Notes under the pieces: model-generated | What the model was told of the DNA's origin: nothing | What the model saw: only the letters and a program-made list of their open reading frames with translations | Databases searched by the model: none | Origin: Kiritimatiellota bacterium | GTDB taxonomy: Bacteria > Verrucomicrobiota > Lentisphaeria > Oligosphaerales > JAADHN01 | DNA length: 64,000 nucleotides | Assembly: GCA_013151865.1 (NCBI GenBank) | Contig: JAADHN010000137.1 | Location: forward strand, 1-64,000 | Direction: 5' to 3' | Position numbers and translations under genes: made by a program | Shown: positions 18,642-28,802 of the stretch, piece after piece | Layout of the letters: every line of letters starts with the position of its first letter | How positions within the stretch are numbered: position 1 is the first letter of the stretch

Positions 18642-21600
18642 ATGTACCGATTCTCGTGTTTCACCGTTTTCCTGGCCCTGATCGCGATTTCGCTTCGGGC
18701 GGCCGACCGAAAGCTGCTCATTTACTGGCCATTCGACGAAGGGAGCGGCAAGATCGCCAACGACTTTTCGGGCAACGGCCTGCGCGGGACGGTGAGCGCG
18801 GCCTGGGTCGATTCCCCGTCCGGCAAGGCGGTTCGTTTCGACGGGACCCCCGGGGGGATTGTTCGGGTTCGGCTTCCCGAAGCACAACGGTTCGGCAAAC
18901 ATTCGTGGACCTTCATGGCGATGCTGAAACCGCAGCAATTCAAGATCGAGGATCGGCAGAACCAGCGTCGCATCTTCGCGTATGGAGTTTTTCCGGACGC
19001 GTACCTGGTCGTCGATATCGGCGGTTCCGGTGTGCCGATGTGGTATTTCTGCTACAAAAACGAGAACGGCAAGGTTGTGGCTACAGGAGGCTCGGCGGGG
19101 TCTGTCAGGCTGAAGCGGGACGAGTGGGCGCACGTCGCCTTGGTCTGCGACCGCGGGAAAAACGAGGTCCGGCTCTATGTCAACGGGTACGCCGAGGCGA
19201 GCACAGCCATGCGCCGGGGCTTTGACGGGGATTACGCGCTCGACGGCGAACTCACGCTTGGCAGTGCCTGGCACAATTACTGGGGCGTGATGGATGAAGT
19301 GAAGGTTTTCCGCTCCGCCCTGGGCCGGACGGAAATCAAGGCGGAAGTGACGCGGTTGAAAAAAAGGTTTCCCATGAAGGAATTGCCTGAAGCCGCAGCG
19401 GCGGAACGCCGAGAGGTCTTGCTGGAGGGATTTGTTCGGGCCAATCGGGCCTGGGCGTCGGGTGATTTTGAAGCCGTTCGCGCCGAACTTGTTGCTATTC
19501 TCGCGAACCCCGAGGCCCCGTCTCAGTTCAAGAGCTACGCACACCTGCGTCTGGCGCAGAGCCGCCTGGCGGCGGGCAAACCCCGGGAAGCGGCGGCAGT
19601 ATACCGGCAGATTGCCGCCACGGAAGCCTATCCAGAGGTCCATCGTTACGAAGCCCGCGAATGCCTGAAGGAACTGGCGCGTTCCGCCCGGGGATTGCCC
19701 GCCCGTGACCCCGCCGTTTCTCGGACTCATGTGCCCGACATCTCCTCGTTTGCAGCTGAACTCTATGTGGCGCCCGATGGAAACGACGACGGCGACGGCA
19801 GCGCCGCGAAGCCCTTTGCCACGTTGGCCCGGGCGCGGAATGCCGTGCGGGCCCTGACGGCGGCGGGCGTGGACGGACCGGTTTGCGTTCACATTCGCGC
19901 CGGAGAATACCCGGTTGCCGAGACCTTGGCACTGACGGCGGAGGATTCCGGCAGGCCGGATGCGCCGATCGTGTATCGGGCCGACAAGAAGGGCGAGGTG
20001 GTCTTCTACGGCGGCGCCCGCCTTTCAGGCTTCAAGCCGGTTACGGACCGAGCGATACTCGAACGTCTTCCCGAGGAAGCGCGCGGCAAAGTGGTCCAGT
20101 GCGATCTGAAGGCCCTGGGCATCAGCGATTACGGCGAACTGAAGACGCGCGGTTTCGGTCAGGGCCGTCCACCGCCCACCCTGGAGTTGTATTTCAACGA
20201 CCGGCCCCTGACGCTGGCCCGCTGGCCGAACCGGGGCTTCGTCGGCATCCGCAGATTGATCGAGCCTGGCTCGGCGGCTGAGGGGAAACCGTCTGTTTTC
20301 GAATACGACTCGGACCGTCCAAAGCGCTGGACCGAGGCGGAAGATCCTTGGCTGTTCGGTTACTTCCGTTACCTTTGGGCTGATGCGGCACTGAAGATCG
20401 GCGCCATCGACACGGAAGCCCGCACCATTACCACGGCCGAGCCCTATCGTTACGGCGGGGGGGGCATGAGCACCAGGCAGGGCATCGTCTATTACGCCTT
20501 CAACCTGCTGGAAGAGATCGACATGCCGGGCGAGTGGTATTTGAACCGGGAATCCGGGATCCTGTACCTCTACCCGCCCTCCGACCCCGCTGCGGCCCGG
20601 GTCGAGATCGGCATGCTGTCCGTACCGATGATTACCATGGACCGAGTGACCGACGTGCGCTTCGAAGGGGTGACTTTCGATTTGAGTCGGTACAACGGAA
20701 TGCGTCTCGCCGACTGCGAACGCTGCCTGATTGCCGGTTGCACGATACGGCGAATGGCGGGCAACGGGATCACCATACGCGGCGGGCACGAAAACGGCAT
20801 CCTGGGATGCGATATCCACACGATCGGACGCCGTGCCACGGAAGTGATCGGCGGCGACCGGGCGACGCTCACTCCCGGCAGGCATTTCGTGGAGAACTGC
20901 CGGATCTATTCCATGGGCCGCATTGATCGGACCTACACGCCGGCCATCCAGCTCGAAGGAGTTGGAAATCGCGTGGCCCACAATCTCATGTACGATGCGC
21001 CAAGCAGCGTGATGCGCATCGAGGGCAACGACCATTTGGTGGAATTCAACGAAGTGCACAGCGCGGTTCGGGAGTCGGACGATCAGGGGGCCATGGAGCT
21101 GTTCCGTAATCCCACGTATCGGGGGGTGATCTTCCGGTACAACCGGTTTTCTCACGTGGGCAAGACGGGCGGGGGACCCGCCGTGCACGGGCAGGCGGCC
21201 ATCCGCTTCGATGACGCCATCAGCGGTATGCTCGTTTATGGGAACGTGTTCTATCGCTGCGCCAACGGGAACTTCGGCGCCATTCAGATGAACAGCGGTC
21301 GCGACAATGTTATTGACAACAACATCTTCGCGGACTGCAAGCAGGGGATCAGCGGTGGTTGGCGCCCGGGAAACAGTGTCTGGAGAATGCTGCGCGCCGG
21401 GAAGAAGCCGCCGGGGTTCTTTACCACGGATCTGTATTTGAAACGCTATCCGGAGATCGGTCACATGCTGGACGAGCCGGGCATCAACCATGTGTGGCGG
21501 AATGTATTCTACCGCTGCGGTCGGGTTGTTACGGGCTCCCAGGGGTTACTGGATATGCTTGGAAACGGGGTCTTCGAAAAGATCAATCCGGGCTTTGCCA

Positions 21601-21779
21601 ACCCATCCGAGGGGGATTTCCACATCGTTTCAGGTGCGGCGCTGCTGGAGACGGTCGGTTTCAAGCCGATTCCCATGGACGAGATAGGGCTTTATCACGA
21701 CCGCTACCGGGCGAGTTGGCCGGTGGAAACCACCCCGGTCCAAGTGCCCGATTGGCGGGCGCCTTCTGCCGGGCGGTGA
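18642..21779 (+). CDS. secreted LamG plus right-handed beta-helix protein
   Basis: 1045-aa exported protein probably acting on or binding polysaccharide. The start at ATG 18642 has GGAG 8 bp upstream and gives a clean signal peptide (FTVFLALIAISLRA, cut before ADRK). Residues about 25-220 are a LamG/concanavalin-like domain (YWPFDEGSGKIANDFSGN, then GVMDEVKVFRSAL). About 250-360 is helical and TPR-like (YAHLRLAQSRLAAGKPREAAAVYRQIA). From 388 the sequence ELYVAPDGNDDGDGSAAKPF, typical of the N-terminus of parallel beta-helix proteins, leads into a helix core with repeated N-rich turns (NRVAHNLMYDAPSS, GNVFYRCANG, NVIDNNIFADC). Polysaccharide lyase or epimerase activity is possible, but catalytic residues cannot be named. 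The gene stands alone between divergent or convergent neighbours. Confidence 0.85.
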   Translation: MYRFSCFTVFLALIAISLRAADRKLLIYWPFDEGSGKIANDFSGNGLRGTVSAAWVDSPSGKAVRFDGTPGGIVRVRLPEAQRFGKHSWTFMAMLKPQQFKIEDRQNQRRIFAYGVFPDAYLVVDIGGSGVPMWYFCYKNENGKVVATGGSAGSVRLKRDEWAHVALVCDRGKNEVRLYVNGYAEASTAMRRGFDGDYALDGELTLGSAWHNYWGVMDEVKVFRSALGRTEIKAEVTRLKKRFPMKELPEAAAAERREVLLEGFVRANRAWASGDFEAVRAELVAILANPEAPSQFKSYAHLRLAQSRLAAGKPREAAAVYRQIAATEAYPEVHRYEARECLKELARSARGLPARDPAVSRTHVPDISSFAAELYVAPDGNDDGDGSAAKPFATLARARNAVRALTAAGVDGPVCVHIRAGEYPVAETLALTAEDSGRPDAPIVYRADKKGEVVFYGGARLSGFKPVTDRAILERLPEEARGKVVQCDLKALGISDYGELKTRGFGQGRPPPTLELYFNDRPLTLARWPNRGFVGIRRLIEPGSAAEGKPSVFEYDSDRPKRWTEAEDPWLFGYFRYLWADAALKIGAIDTEARTITTAEPYRYGGGGMSTRQGIVYYAFNLLEEIDMPGEWYLNRESGILYLYPPSDPAAARVEIGMLSVPMITMDRVTDVRFEGVTFDLSRYNGMRLADCERCLIAGCTIRRMAGNGITIRGGHENGILGCDIHTIGRRATEVIGGDRATLTPGRHFVENCRIYSMGRIDRTYTPAIQLEGVGNRVAHNLMYDAPSSVMRIEGNDHLVEFNEVHSAVRESDDQGAMELFRNPTYRGVIFRYNRFSHVGKTGGGPAVHGQAAIRFDDAISGMLVYGNVFYRCANGNFGAIQMNSGRDNVIDNNIFADCKQGISGGWRPGNSVWRMLRAGKKPPGFFTTDLYLKRYPEIGHMLDEPGINHVWRNVFYRCGRVVTGSQGLLDMLGNGVFEKINPGFANPSEGDFHIVSGAALLETVGFKPIPMDEIGLYHDRYRASWPVETTPVQVPDWRAPSAGR

Positions 21780-21902
21780 GCCGCCCGGGAGGTGTTTGGG
21801 ACCGCGCGATTTGTGCGGCGGGCGTCGCGAATCGGGGTTCTTTTGCCGAGCTTTCGTCTCGGGCCCCACCGGGGGGAAGACCGCATGGACGGTCTCGGCG
21901 CA

Positions 21903-23048
21903 TTATCCCGGCTGGTCCGAGTCGTCGTCGTGCGGCGTCCGGGCGAGGTCGCGGTAACAGCGAAACAACGCTTCGGCGTGTTTCTCGAGCGTGAAGTCTT
22001 CGGCCCGTTTTTGTCCGTTCTCGGCCAGCCGTTTCAACAGTGTTGGTTGCCGCAACAGCGTGGAAATGCTCGCCGCGACGGCGGAGGGAGATTTTTCTCG
22101 AAAGAGCCACCCGGTCTCTCCGTGTTCGACGATCTCAGCGGGTCCGCCGCTGCCGGTGGCCGCGACGGGCAGACCCGCGGCCCACGCTTCGGCGATGACG
22201 CGCCCGAACGGTTCGCCGTGCGAGGGCAGCAGAAGGAGATCGGCCCCGCGCATGACCGCAGGCAGATCGTTGCGATGTCCGGCCCAGGAGATGTGTCCGT
22301 CCACCTCGTTGCGTCGCGCCAATTGTCTGAGTTCGGTCGTAAACGGTTGACCGGGCGTCAACTCTCGGCCGGCAAACACGACGTGGACCGCTCGCCGTAC
22401 GCCTTTCGGCAACAGGGCCAGGGCTTCCACGACATCGCGCTGTCCCTTCCATTCCACCAGCAGAGCGGCGACAAGGACGATGCGACGCTCTCCCGGGATT
22501 CCGAATTCGGCGTGCAGGTTCGCAGGACGGGCCGTGCGAAACGGCGCCTGGTCCACCCCGTTATAGATCACCGTTGTTTTGCGGGAGGCAGTCAGATACG
22601 GTTTCAGCGTAGCGGCCACAGCCCGTGAATTGCAGACGATCCGCCGGGCCAAGAGCGAACGGACATGGTCCAGGCGCCGATCCCGCTCCAGGACACGGAC
22701 ATGCCAAAGCACGGGTATCCCGGCCAATCGTCCGGCCGCTCCCGCGTACAACATGCAGCGCGCGCCGTTGGCATGAATCACTCGGCATTCTTCAGCGCGC
22801 ATCAGCGCTGCCAACCGCCGGGTGATCGGCGGCCAATGGCGCACGCCTGCACCGCGTAGACCGGGGAGGGAGAAAAGGCGGTAAACCACGCCGAGTTTGT
22901 CCAAACGCGCCGAGACTTCTCCGGGGCCGGGGACCAGCACCAGGGGGTCGATGTCCGGGACCTCGAGTGCGCGGCGGATCAGTTCGGTGAAACCGATTTC
23001 TCCGCCCCCGATTATACGGGTCGAGTTGTAGAGAAATGCGACCTTCAT
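21903..23048 (-). CDS. GT4-family glycosyltransferase
   Basis: Retaining GT-B glycosyltransferase of 381 aa, probably building a surface glycan in the cytoplasm. The N-terminal acceptor domain starts MKVAFLYNSTRIIGGGEIGF, and CRVIHANGARCMLYAG follows. The C-terminal donor domain has IYNGVDQAPF, VLVAALLVEWKGQRD and the nucleotide-sugar motif GEPFGRVIAEAWAAGLPVAA, with the EX7E pair at the two Glu residues. The ATG at 23048 was taken because homology starts there; the frame runs 96 bp further. It lies 92 bp downstream of the lipoprotein gene on the same strand and may share its transcript. Confidence 0.9.
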   Translation of the reverse strand: MKVAFLYNSTRIIGGGEIGFTELIRRALEVPDIDPLVLVPGPGEVSARLDKLGVVYRLFSLPGLRGAGVRHWPPITRRLAALMRAEECRVIHANGARCMLYAGAAGRLAGIPVLWHVRVLERDRRLDHVRSLLARRIVCNSRAVAATLKPYLTASRKTTVIYNGVDQAPFRTARPANLHAEFGIPGERRIVLVAALLVEWKGQRDVVEALALLPKGVRRAVHVVFAGRELTPGQPFTTELRQLARRNEVDGHISWAGHRNDLPAVMRGADLLLLPSHGEPFGRVIAEAWAAGLPVAATGSGGPAEIVEHGETGWLFREKSPSAVAASISTLLRQPTLLKRLAENGQKRAEDFTLEKHAEALFRCYRDLARTPHDDDSDQPG

Positions 23049-23140
23049 GTCTGCCTGCTCTCGCGGGTGCCGTCCATCTCCGGCCCAATGCGAGAGGGAC
23101 ACAGTCCGCCTTCGATCGTCTCCGCCAATGCGGGGCGGGG

Positions 23141-25051
23141 TCACGGCTCGGATGGCGGGCCGGCAAACTCGAAAATCCCCAACAACGCCGGGGAAGTCTC
23201 ATCCGACTCGTTGCCGGAAAAAAAGAGCGCGACGGGCCGGGCATCGTCGCTATCCTGTTCGTGCACTGCCGCGTCGAGGCGGATCGACTTGGGCTGCGGG
23301 TCGGCCGGAAACACGAGGTCGAGGGGCAACGCGACCTCGACAGAGTAGCCCCGCTCGCTTCGTCTCGCGCCGGCCCGAATCCGGGAAGCGGCACCGCCGG
23401 CCGTGGCGCTTCGAACCTGAAATTGTCCGTCCGGCATCACACGGACCCGGAGGGGCGGCGGCGGGGTCGTTTTTTCCGGATCGGACTTGTCGGCTGTGGG
23501 TGCAATAAAGAAATCCACGTATTCGCGGGGCCTGTTTGGGCGGGAGGCGCTTGCCGGGGGTGCATCGTCGAGCACGGCCATCGCCAAGTACAGGTTCGTT
23601 CGGTCGCCGGCGGCAAAGAAGGAAGCGGACAAATCTTCAGGCCCTTTCCAGTCTTCGGAGCCGAGCACGACCTGGGTGGGGTGATTGATCAGGTTGGCGC
23701 CGTCCGCAGCCCACTCCCGAATGTCGCCGTCCACCGTCGGCGGCGTCGCGACCCAGGCGACGGTCCCGGTCAGGATGCAGTGGGGGACCGCCTCGAGGCG
23801 CACCGGGACCTCGAACCCGTCGCGGTTCCGGTAATTCGTGGACATGACGAAGGCGGGTCGGGCGAACTTGAGCGCCAAGCCGCGTTCGCAGAGGAAGCGG
23901 AATCGCTGGCGGAACTGCGCCTTTGGTTCGACCGTGAACTCCAGGACTTCCGGGTCGACCCGGAACCCCGCCGCCGCAAACTGCCAGGCCGCGTGATAGG
24001 TCAGGGTCTGATCGGTGGGGTTGGTGCACACGACCACCGTGGTCGGGTCGAGGTCCGAAGTCGGCGTGGCGCTCACGGCGGCACGGATGGCCGCGCGCCG
24101 GTCTTGATCTCCGGCGAAAAGTGCTTCCGGCAGGAAGAGGGCTTGGGCGGGCAGGAAAGTGGCGACCGGGCCTTGCTCTCCGAGCGTCACCCAGAAGAAC
24201 CCGGCGGCGAGTCCGTCCCGCACGTTTTCCGGATCTGCCGGGGCATCCTGCCTGGAGAATGCCACCCGAAACATGCCGGCGCTGGGTATCGGGCCGGGGA
24301 TCCAGGAGGTTCGCGGAACTCCGGGATAAAACACGGCGCAACGCGCCGACGACCGCCGCACGGCCTGCTCGAGGGCTCGTGTCGGCGGTGGGGCGTCGAG
24401 GAAGAGGATAACCTGACTGTCCGGGGAGAGTGCGCCCAGTTCCCGGGCGAGCCGGGCCGGGGTCGCGGTGGCAGAAAGGAAAAGAAGTTGTCCGCCCGGG
24501 GCTTGGACGCGGAACGGCGCGCGTTCGACCTCGGAACTGTCGCCCGGGAAAACGATTACCCGGCACGCCCCGGCCTCATGGGGGCCGACCGGCAACAGAG
24601 TCCGCCCCACCCGGAACCGGCCTCGCGGGGAAATCTCCAGGGAGCCGAGAACCACAACGATGTCCGGGCCGAGGCGGAGGGCCCGGCGGAACGAACGGGT
24701 GAAAGCGATGACGGCCCGACCTGCTCCGAGGGGCGCCGGCAGCACAGCAATCCGTCCCGGTCTGCGATTCGGACGTGCGGCCGTCGGACGTCCGACCGTC
24801 GGACGTGCGACCGTCGGGCGGTGCGGCAGCCGGGTGTGGGCGGGCGTTCGGGACGGGGTTTCTGGGCGGTCGATGGGAACGGTTTCCATCGCCGGCAAAG
24901 GGCGTGGGGCCACATCTCCCCAGGCAGGTTTCGGGGGCGGGGCCCACAGGCGGCACCCGGTGCTCCCGACCAGGAGCGGGACCGCAGCAGCTGCACACGA
25001 CGCGAGATGACGCAGGTTGAGGCGCTTGCTCTTCACGGGGTTCGAATCCAA
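23141..25051 (-). CDS. exported, probably lipid-anchored protein with C-terminal CBM9-like domain
   Basis: 636 aa. The N-terminus MDSNPVKSKRLNLRHLASC followed by AAAVPLLVGSTGC has a signal and a Cys33 that could be lipidated, though the lipobox (S-T-G-C) is weak. Residues about 60-100 are a Pro/Arg/Thr linker with three 5-residue repeats. The middle (about 100-410) has no family I recognise. From about 425, TPPTVDGDIREWA, then DRTNLYLAMAVLDD, YVDFFIAP and YSVEVALPLDLVF match the pattern of a CBM9-like carbohydrate-binding domain. Location in the periplasm or on the outer membrane is inferred. The GT4 gene lies 92 bp downstream. Confidence 0.75.
   Translation of the reverse strand: MDSNPVKSKRLNLRHLASCAAAAVPLLVGSTGCRLWAPPPKPAWGDVAPRPLPAMETVPIDRPETPSRTPAHTRLPHRPTVARPTVGRPTAARPNRRPGRIAVLPAPLGAGRAVIAFTRSFRRALRLGPDIVVVLGSLEISPRGRFRVGRTLLPVGPHEAGACRVIVFPGDSSEVERAPFRVQAPGGQLLFLSATATPARLARELGALSPDSQVILFLDAPPPTRALEQAVRRSSARCAVFYPGVPRTSWIPGPIPSAGMFRVAFSRQDAPADPENVRDGLAAGFFWVTLGEQGPVATFLPAQALFLPEALFAGDQDRRAAIRAAVSATPTSDLDPTTVVVCTNPTDQTLTYHAAWQFAAAGFRVDPEVLEFTVEPKAQFRQRFRFLCERGLALKFARPAFVMSTNYRNRDGFEVPVRLEAVPHCILTGTVAWVATPPTVDGDIREWAADGANLINHPTQVVLGSEDWKGPEDLSASFFAAGDRTNLYLAMAVLDDAPPASASRPNRPREYVDFFIAPTADKSDPEKTTPPPPLRVRVMPDGQFQVRSATAGGAASRIRAGARRSERGYSVEVALPLDLVFPADPQPKSIRLDAAVHEQDSDDARPVALFFSGNESDETSPALLGIFEFAGPPSEP
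24771..24815. repeat. three tandem 15-bp units inside the lipoprotein gene
   Basis: GGACGTGCGGCCGTC, GGACGTCCGACCGTC and GGACGTGCGACCGTC follow head to tail. On the minus strand they encode the linker repeat RPTVA/RPTVG/RPTAA. The copy number is prone to slippage. Confidence 0.8.
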
Positions 25052-25275
25052 TTCGGACAGTGACTCGAAAAGCCGATTTCGTCGAGCCCCGTCGAAGTTC
25101 GTGCCCGGGGCTCGTGCGAACGGGGAACAGTACCCGCAAAGCGCCCGGCGTCAAACTGCAATGCCGTCGAATGGTCGCAGCGCGGCGCCTCGGGCGGGCA
25201 CATGCCTCGGTTCGGCGATCCCACCGCGAGCTGCGCTGCGCTTCGCCTGGGAGGCGATTCGCGCGGCGTTCAGGC

Positions 25276-25295
25276 AGGCTTATCTAGGCTTATCT
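25276..25295. repeat. tandem 10-bp duplication over a stop codon
   Basis: AGGCTTATCT occurs twice in a row (25276-25285, 25286-25295). Position 25290-25292 is the TAA stop of the DUF4091 gene read on the minus strand, so the duplication spans its end. Confidence 0.75.
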
Positions 25296-28200
25296 GGCTC
25301 CGGCCGCTGTTTCGAGTACTTCCGCGGCGTGGACGGCGGCTTGACGGACCGCGGCCGGGTCGGGCATGATCGCGGTCGAATACCGTCCCCCGGGGTTGGG
25401 TGAAGTCACGAGTTTCCGGATTCGCGTCAGGGCTGCGGCCGCCCGGGGATCGCCCCGGTCGGCAAGCCGCGCAAGCCGGACCAGGATCTCGTAATCGTCC
25501 ACGCCTTGTCGCGCCGCCACGAGCCGGATGCTCGGGATCGGTCCCCGGCGGCCGGCGCCGTCGCCGGGGTACGCCAGGAAACCGTCGCCGTTCGGGTAGC
25601 GGACCCAGCGAAATTCCTTACCGTCGGAACTTTGGGAGATATAAGTGTGCCAGCCCCGCTCCCACGGATTGTAGGTCCACCAGGAAACGCCCCAGAATTC
25701 ATAGGCCTCGCAGCCGTATTTCAAGCAGAACCAGGGTAGCAGGTACTCGATGCCCAAGTACGGCGTATCGAGGCACATCTGGCCGTCGGTGGTGAACCAG
25801 AACCGGTCGCCCGCCTTTTTCCGCGCCTCGAACTTTTCAGGATCGAACGAGCCTTGCGGCCCGGCGCCCCATAGCGTAATGTGCCCGGCCAAGCCCTCGA
25901 TATAACGCCAGGTGCTCGAGTAGATCGGGACATCGGGCGCGATTTTCCGCGCCATGTCGGCAATGCGGGCCAAACCCGTAATGGTGACCTCGCTGCTTTC
26001 GTGCGGCTCGTCCGAAAGGTAGAACACGAACCTGTTGCGCCAGCCCCTGGTCGTGACATGATCGATAAACAGGCGGTAGGCCTGCTTCCAAGCCTTCACG
26101 TACTCCGGGCTGAACGGTTCGAGACCGAGAATCTTCCTGGGCGGATACGCCCAACCGCAGGCATAGAAGAACTGCGGGGTGTACACTTTGGACACATGGA
26201 GCTTGTCGAACAGGAAGGTCGCGTCGTCGTCGAAGGCAGCCGTGTCCATGGAGACAAGTCCGTCTTTCCATTCGAATCGAGGTTGATCCAAGACGAAGCT
26301 GGGGGACACGTTGTAGCGAGCCAGAAAACGGTACCAGGATTTCGCGTCCGTCGCCGCGTTGCCCCCGAACGCCTTTTTCCCAGGGCCGTTGCGCAGATCG
26401 TACAAAGCGGGCAGGCGGCGTTCGTCGGGCAGGCGCAGGCTCCAGACGCGGACCCGAAGAGGGACTCGTACCGCGTTCTGTCCGGCCGTGAGCACCACGG
26501 CGCCGCGATACCCTCCGGGCCGGGCTTCGGCCGGGATGCGAAAGTCGATGTATACGGCAGTTGTTTCCCCGGAACGCAACGCCACGGGAGTCTTCGCGTT
26601 CAGTGGCACGAGAGGGTCGGGCCACCAGCCAGCCCAGCCATCGTTGCCCCGACGTCGCGGAAAGTGCCGGTACCAGTTCGGCTCGGTGGTCGAGTCGTAT
26701 CCTACCGGGAAGTCCACCGGTACATACCCCGCCCGGTAGAGGATCGGATCGGGCAGCACGGCGCCATCCACTGTTTCGAGGCGGGTCACGTGAACGCGGA
26801 GTTCGCCGGGGCGGGTGCTGCGCACGGCGATCGCCGCGGTACGCCAAGCATTGCGGGCGGCGTACACTTCGGCTGTCGCTGGAGCATTTGCGGGGGGTAA
26901 ATCCTCACGAAAGATTTTGACCAGGGGGTTGACGGGCCACGCGGCCAGCGGGACGGCCTGTGGGGTCCGAGCCTCGAAAGTCCCGGTCCGCCCCCTCAAC
27001 AGCTCGACCAACGCCACGTTGTCGTGCCACACGGTCCCGTGAGAGTTCATGGTCAAATGGATCTCGATGAAGGCGCAGTCTGCCGGCGTGAGCACCATCG
27101 CGGTGGTCGAGGTCCACTCCCGGTCGCCCTCGATCTTGGGGGTGGTCGAGAAATACGGTCGCTCAGTCAGACTGCCGTCCGCGCGGAGAAAATGTCCGTA
27201 AATCGCGACCTTGCCGTCCACTCCGCGGCAGCGGAGCGACCCGGCCAGCAAGTAACGTGTTCCGGGCTTGACCGGTACCTTTTGGCGCCAGCCGCACCAC
27301 CCGGGTTTTTCGACCGAGGCGGGCACGGACAGTTCGAGCTGCCACTTGCCGGCCCGGCCCCCGGGCACGCGCCGGGCGCGGAAACGCCCGTCGTCCGGGC
27401 GTCCCTCTTCTCCGGCGTTCCAGGCGGACGGTTTTTCGCCCTCGCCTTGTTCCATGGCCCCGTTCTTGGCCAGGTTGGACTTGGTCGCGGCCCAGTCGAA
27501 GCGTGCGTTGACGACGCTCGCCCCGGCGGCGTTGGCTTTCGGACTGACATACAGGTGAAACGTTTTGATGGATCTGGCGGAAAGGTTGGCGGCAAACTGT
27601 ATTTCCTCCTGAGGATTCCCGAAGAAACCGAGGGGGGATCGCGGGCGAGCCGGATCGACGAGTCGGTAAGAAGGGGTGGCGGCGACCCCGACCTGCTTGA
27701 CCACCTGATTGTGAATGCGACGCAGGTCAACGGTCACGATCCCTCCGCGGACGGGCATATAGCGGTAATTGCGCACCATGATTTCCGCGCGCCAAAGCCA
27801 GTCCGGTTCGGCGCGCCAGACGGTGGCGGTCGGCATCCGCCGGAGATTGAGGGTCTCCGCCGATCCGACCTCGACCTTGGGTTGCGCGACGGTCGTCGTT
27901 TTTTCGAGTCGGGCATCGTCGAACCACGCTGTCCCCGATCCGTGCAGCAGGGTGCCGCAGGAGAGAACGGATCCGCCGGGAGGCACCTCGAACTCGAGGG
28001 TCGCCCGGCGCCAGTCGAATGTCCCAGTCCAGACCTCCGACTTGTTCACCAATTGGGGACGCTTGCCGTCCACGTGGACGTACCAGCCGACGCGTCCCCG
28101 GACGCCCCGGGCCTTGACCCAACCGGTAAAGCGGTACTTTTCTCCCGGCAGCACGCGGATGCCGCCCTGGTGGTACTTGACCCAGGTCGGGGCGGCGCCC

Positions 28201-28802
28201 GGGTCCACTTCGCAACGGGCGCACCGGCTGCCGGTGCGTGCGCCGCCTTCTTGCCAGATCATACGGTGTTCAGCGTCCACGGCCGCGGGACGCCACGCTT
28301 CCGGTTCGGACTTGCCGTTTTCGAACCCGCCATTGACCAATCGCGTGGGCCCGAGCCATTCCGGCGGCAGCCAAGCTTGGGGATTCCCGGCATAAAAGTA
28401 GACGCGTTCGGTCTTGCCCGGACCGGCCTCCACCGGCACACTGATGCGATCGCCTTGGGCCAGCACGCCGTCCCGCTTGAGCGTGCCGCTGGATGTTTCG
28501 AGCCCGACTTGGAGTTCCGCACCCTGCCCGTTTACCGCACGCAGTCCCGCCACGCGTTTGCCGATGAGGGCCATGGTCCCGTCGGTGCGCCCCACCACAA
28601 CGACTACGGGAAGGCCCACGAGCGCGGTGCGGGGAGGCGCGGTGACGGTGATCGGAACACGGGTTGTCCAGTACCCGCCCCCGGCGTAGGTCAGCTCCGC
28701 GGCCCACGGCGACGGCCCCGTTTGCGCAGTAGTGGGCAAAACGACGGCGGCGAGCATCAGGCAGGCTGACATCCACTGTCGATGGCGCGGGTTCTTTTCC
28801 AT
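25290..28802 (-). CDS. large secreted DUF4091-type glycoside-hydrolase-like protein with two CBM-like domains
   Basis: 1170 aa, exported. The ATG at 28802 has AGGAGGA 7 bp upstream and a signal peptide (MSACLMLAAVVLPTTAQ). Two lectin-like jelly-roll segments start with matching openings, LVNGGFENGKSEPEAW (about residue 156) and LAKNGAMEQGEGEKPSAW (about 444), and end in matching WFDDARLE and WHDNVALVE. The C-terminal half holds a barrel-like domain (FYLSDEPHESSEV, YSSTWRYIEGLAGH, YEFWGVSWWTYNPWERG) and the DUF4091 end RQGVDDYEILVRLARL. The substrate is probably a complex glycan; the acids that act in catalysis are not certain. It has its own upstream region of over 400 bp. Confidence 0.85.
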   Translation of the reverse strand: MEKNPRHRQWMSACLMLAAVVLPTTAQTGPSPWAAELTYAGGGYWTTRVPITVTAPPRTALVGLPVVVVVGRTDGTMALIGKRVAGLRAVNGQGAELQVGLETSSGTLKRDGVLAQGDRISVPVEAGPGKTERVYFYAGNPQAWLPPEWLGPTRLVNGGFENGKSEPEAWRPAAVDAEHRMIWQEGGARTGSRCARCEVDPGAAPTWVKYHQGGIRVLPGEKYRFTGWVKARGVRGRVGWYVHVDGKRPQLVNKSEVWTGTFDWRRATLEFEVPPGGSVLSCGTLLHGSGTAWFDDARLEKTTTVAQPKVEVGSAETLNLRRMPTATVWRAEPDWLWRAEIMVRNYRYMPVRGGIVTVDLRRIHNQVVKQVGVAATPSYRLVDPARPRSPLGFFGNPQEEIQFAANLSARSIKTFHLYVSPKANAAGASVVNARFDWAATKSNLAKNGAMEQGEGEKPSAWNAGEEGRPDDGRFRARRVPGGRAGKWQLELSVPASVEKPGWCGWRQKVPVKPGTRYLLAGSLRCRGVDGKVAIYGHFLRADGSLTERPYFSTTPKIEGDREWTSTTAMVLTPADCAFIEIHLTMNSHGTVWHDNVALVELLRGRTGTFEARTPQAVPLAAWPVNPLVKIFREDLPPANAPATAEVYAARNAWRTAAIAVRSTRPGELRVHVTRLETVDGAVLPDPILYRAGYVPVDFPVGYDSTTEPNWYRHFPRRRGNDGWAGWWPDPLVPLNAKTPVALRSGETTAVYIDFRIPAEARPGGYRGAVVLTAGQNAVRVPLRVRVWSLRLPDERRLPALYDLRNGPGKKAFGGNAATDAKSWYRFLARYNVSPSFVLDQPRFEWKDGLVSMDTAAFDDDATFLFDKLHVSKVYTPQFFYACGWAYPPRKILGLEPFSPEYVKAWKQAYRLFIDHVTTRGWRNRFVFYLSDEPHESSEVTITGLARIADMARKIAPDVPIYSSTWRYIEGLAGHITLWGAGPQGSFDPEKFEARKKAGDRFWFTTDGQMCLDTPYLGIEYLLPWFCLKYGCEAYEFWGVSWWTYNPWERGWHTYISQSSDGKEFRWVRYPNGDGFLAYPGDGAGRRGPIPSIRLVAARQGVDDYEILVRLARLADRGDPRAAAALTRIRKLVTSPNPGGRYSTAIMPDPAAVRQAAVHAAEVLETAAGAR

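Noticed and set aside
25028-25060. tRNA T-arm-like string GGGGTTCGAATCC
   Set aside because: It is the start of the lipoprotein gene on the minus strand; flanking bases do not pair and no cloverleaf forms.
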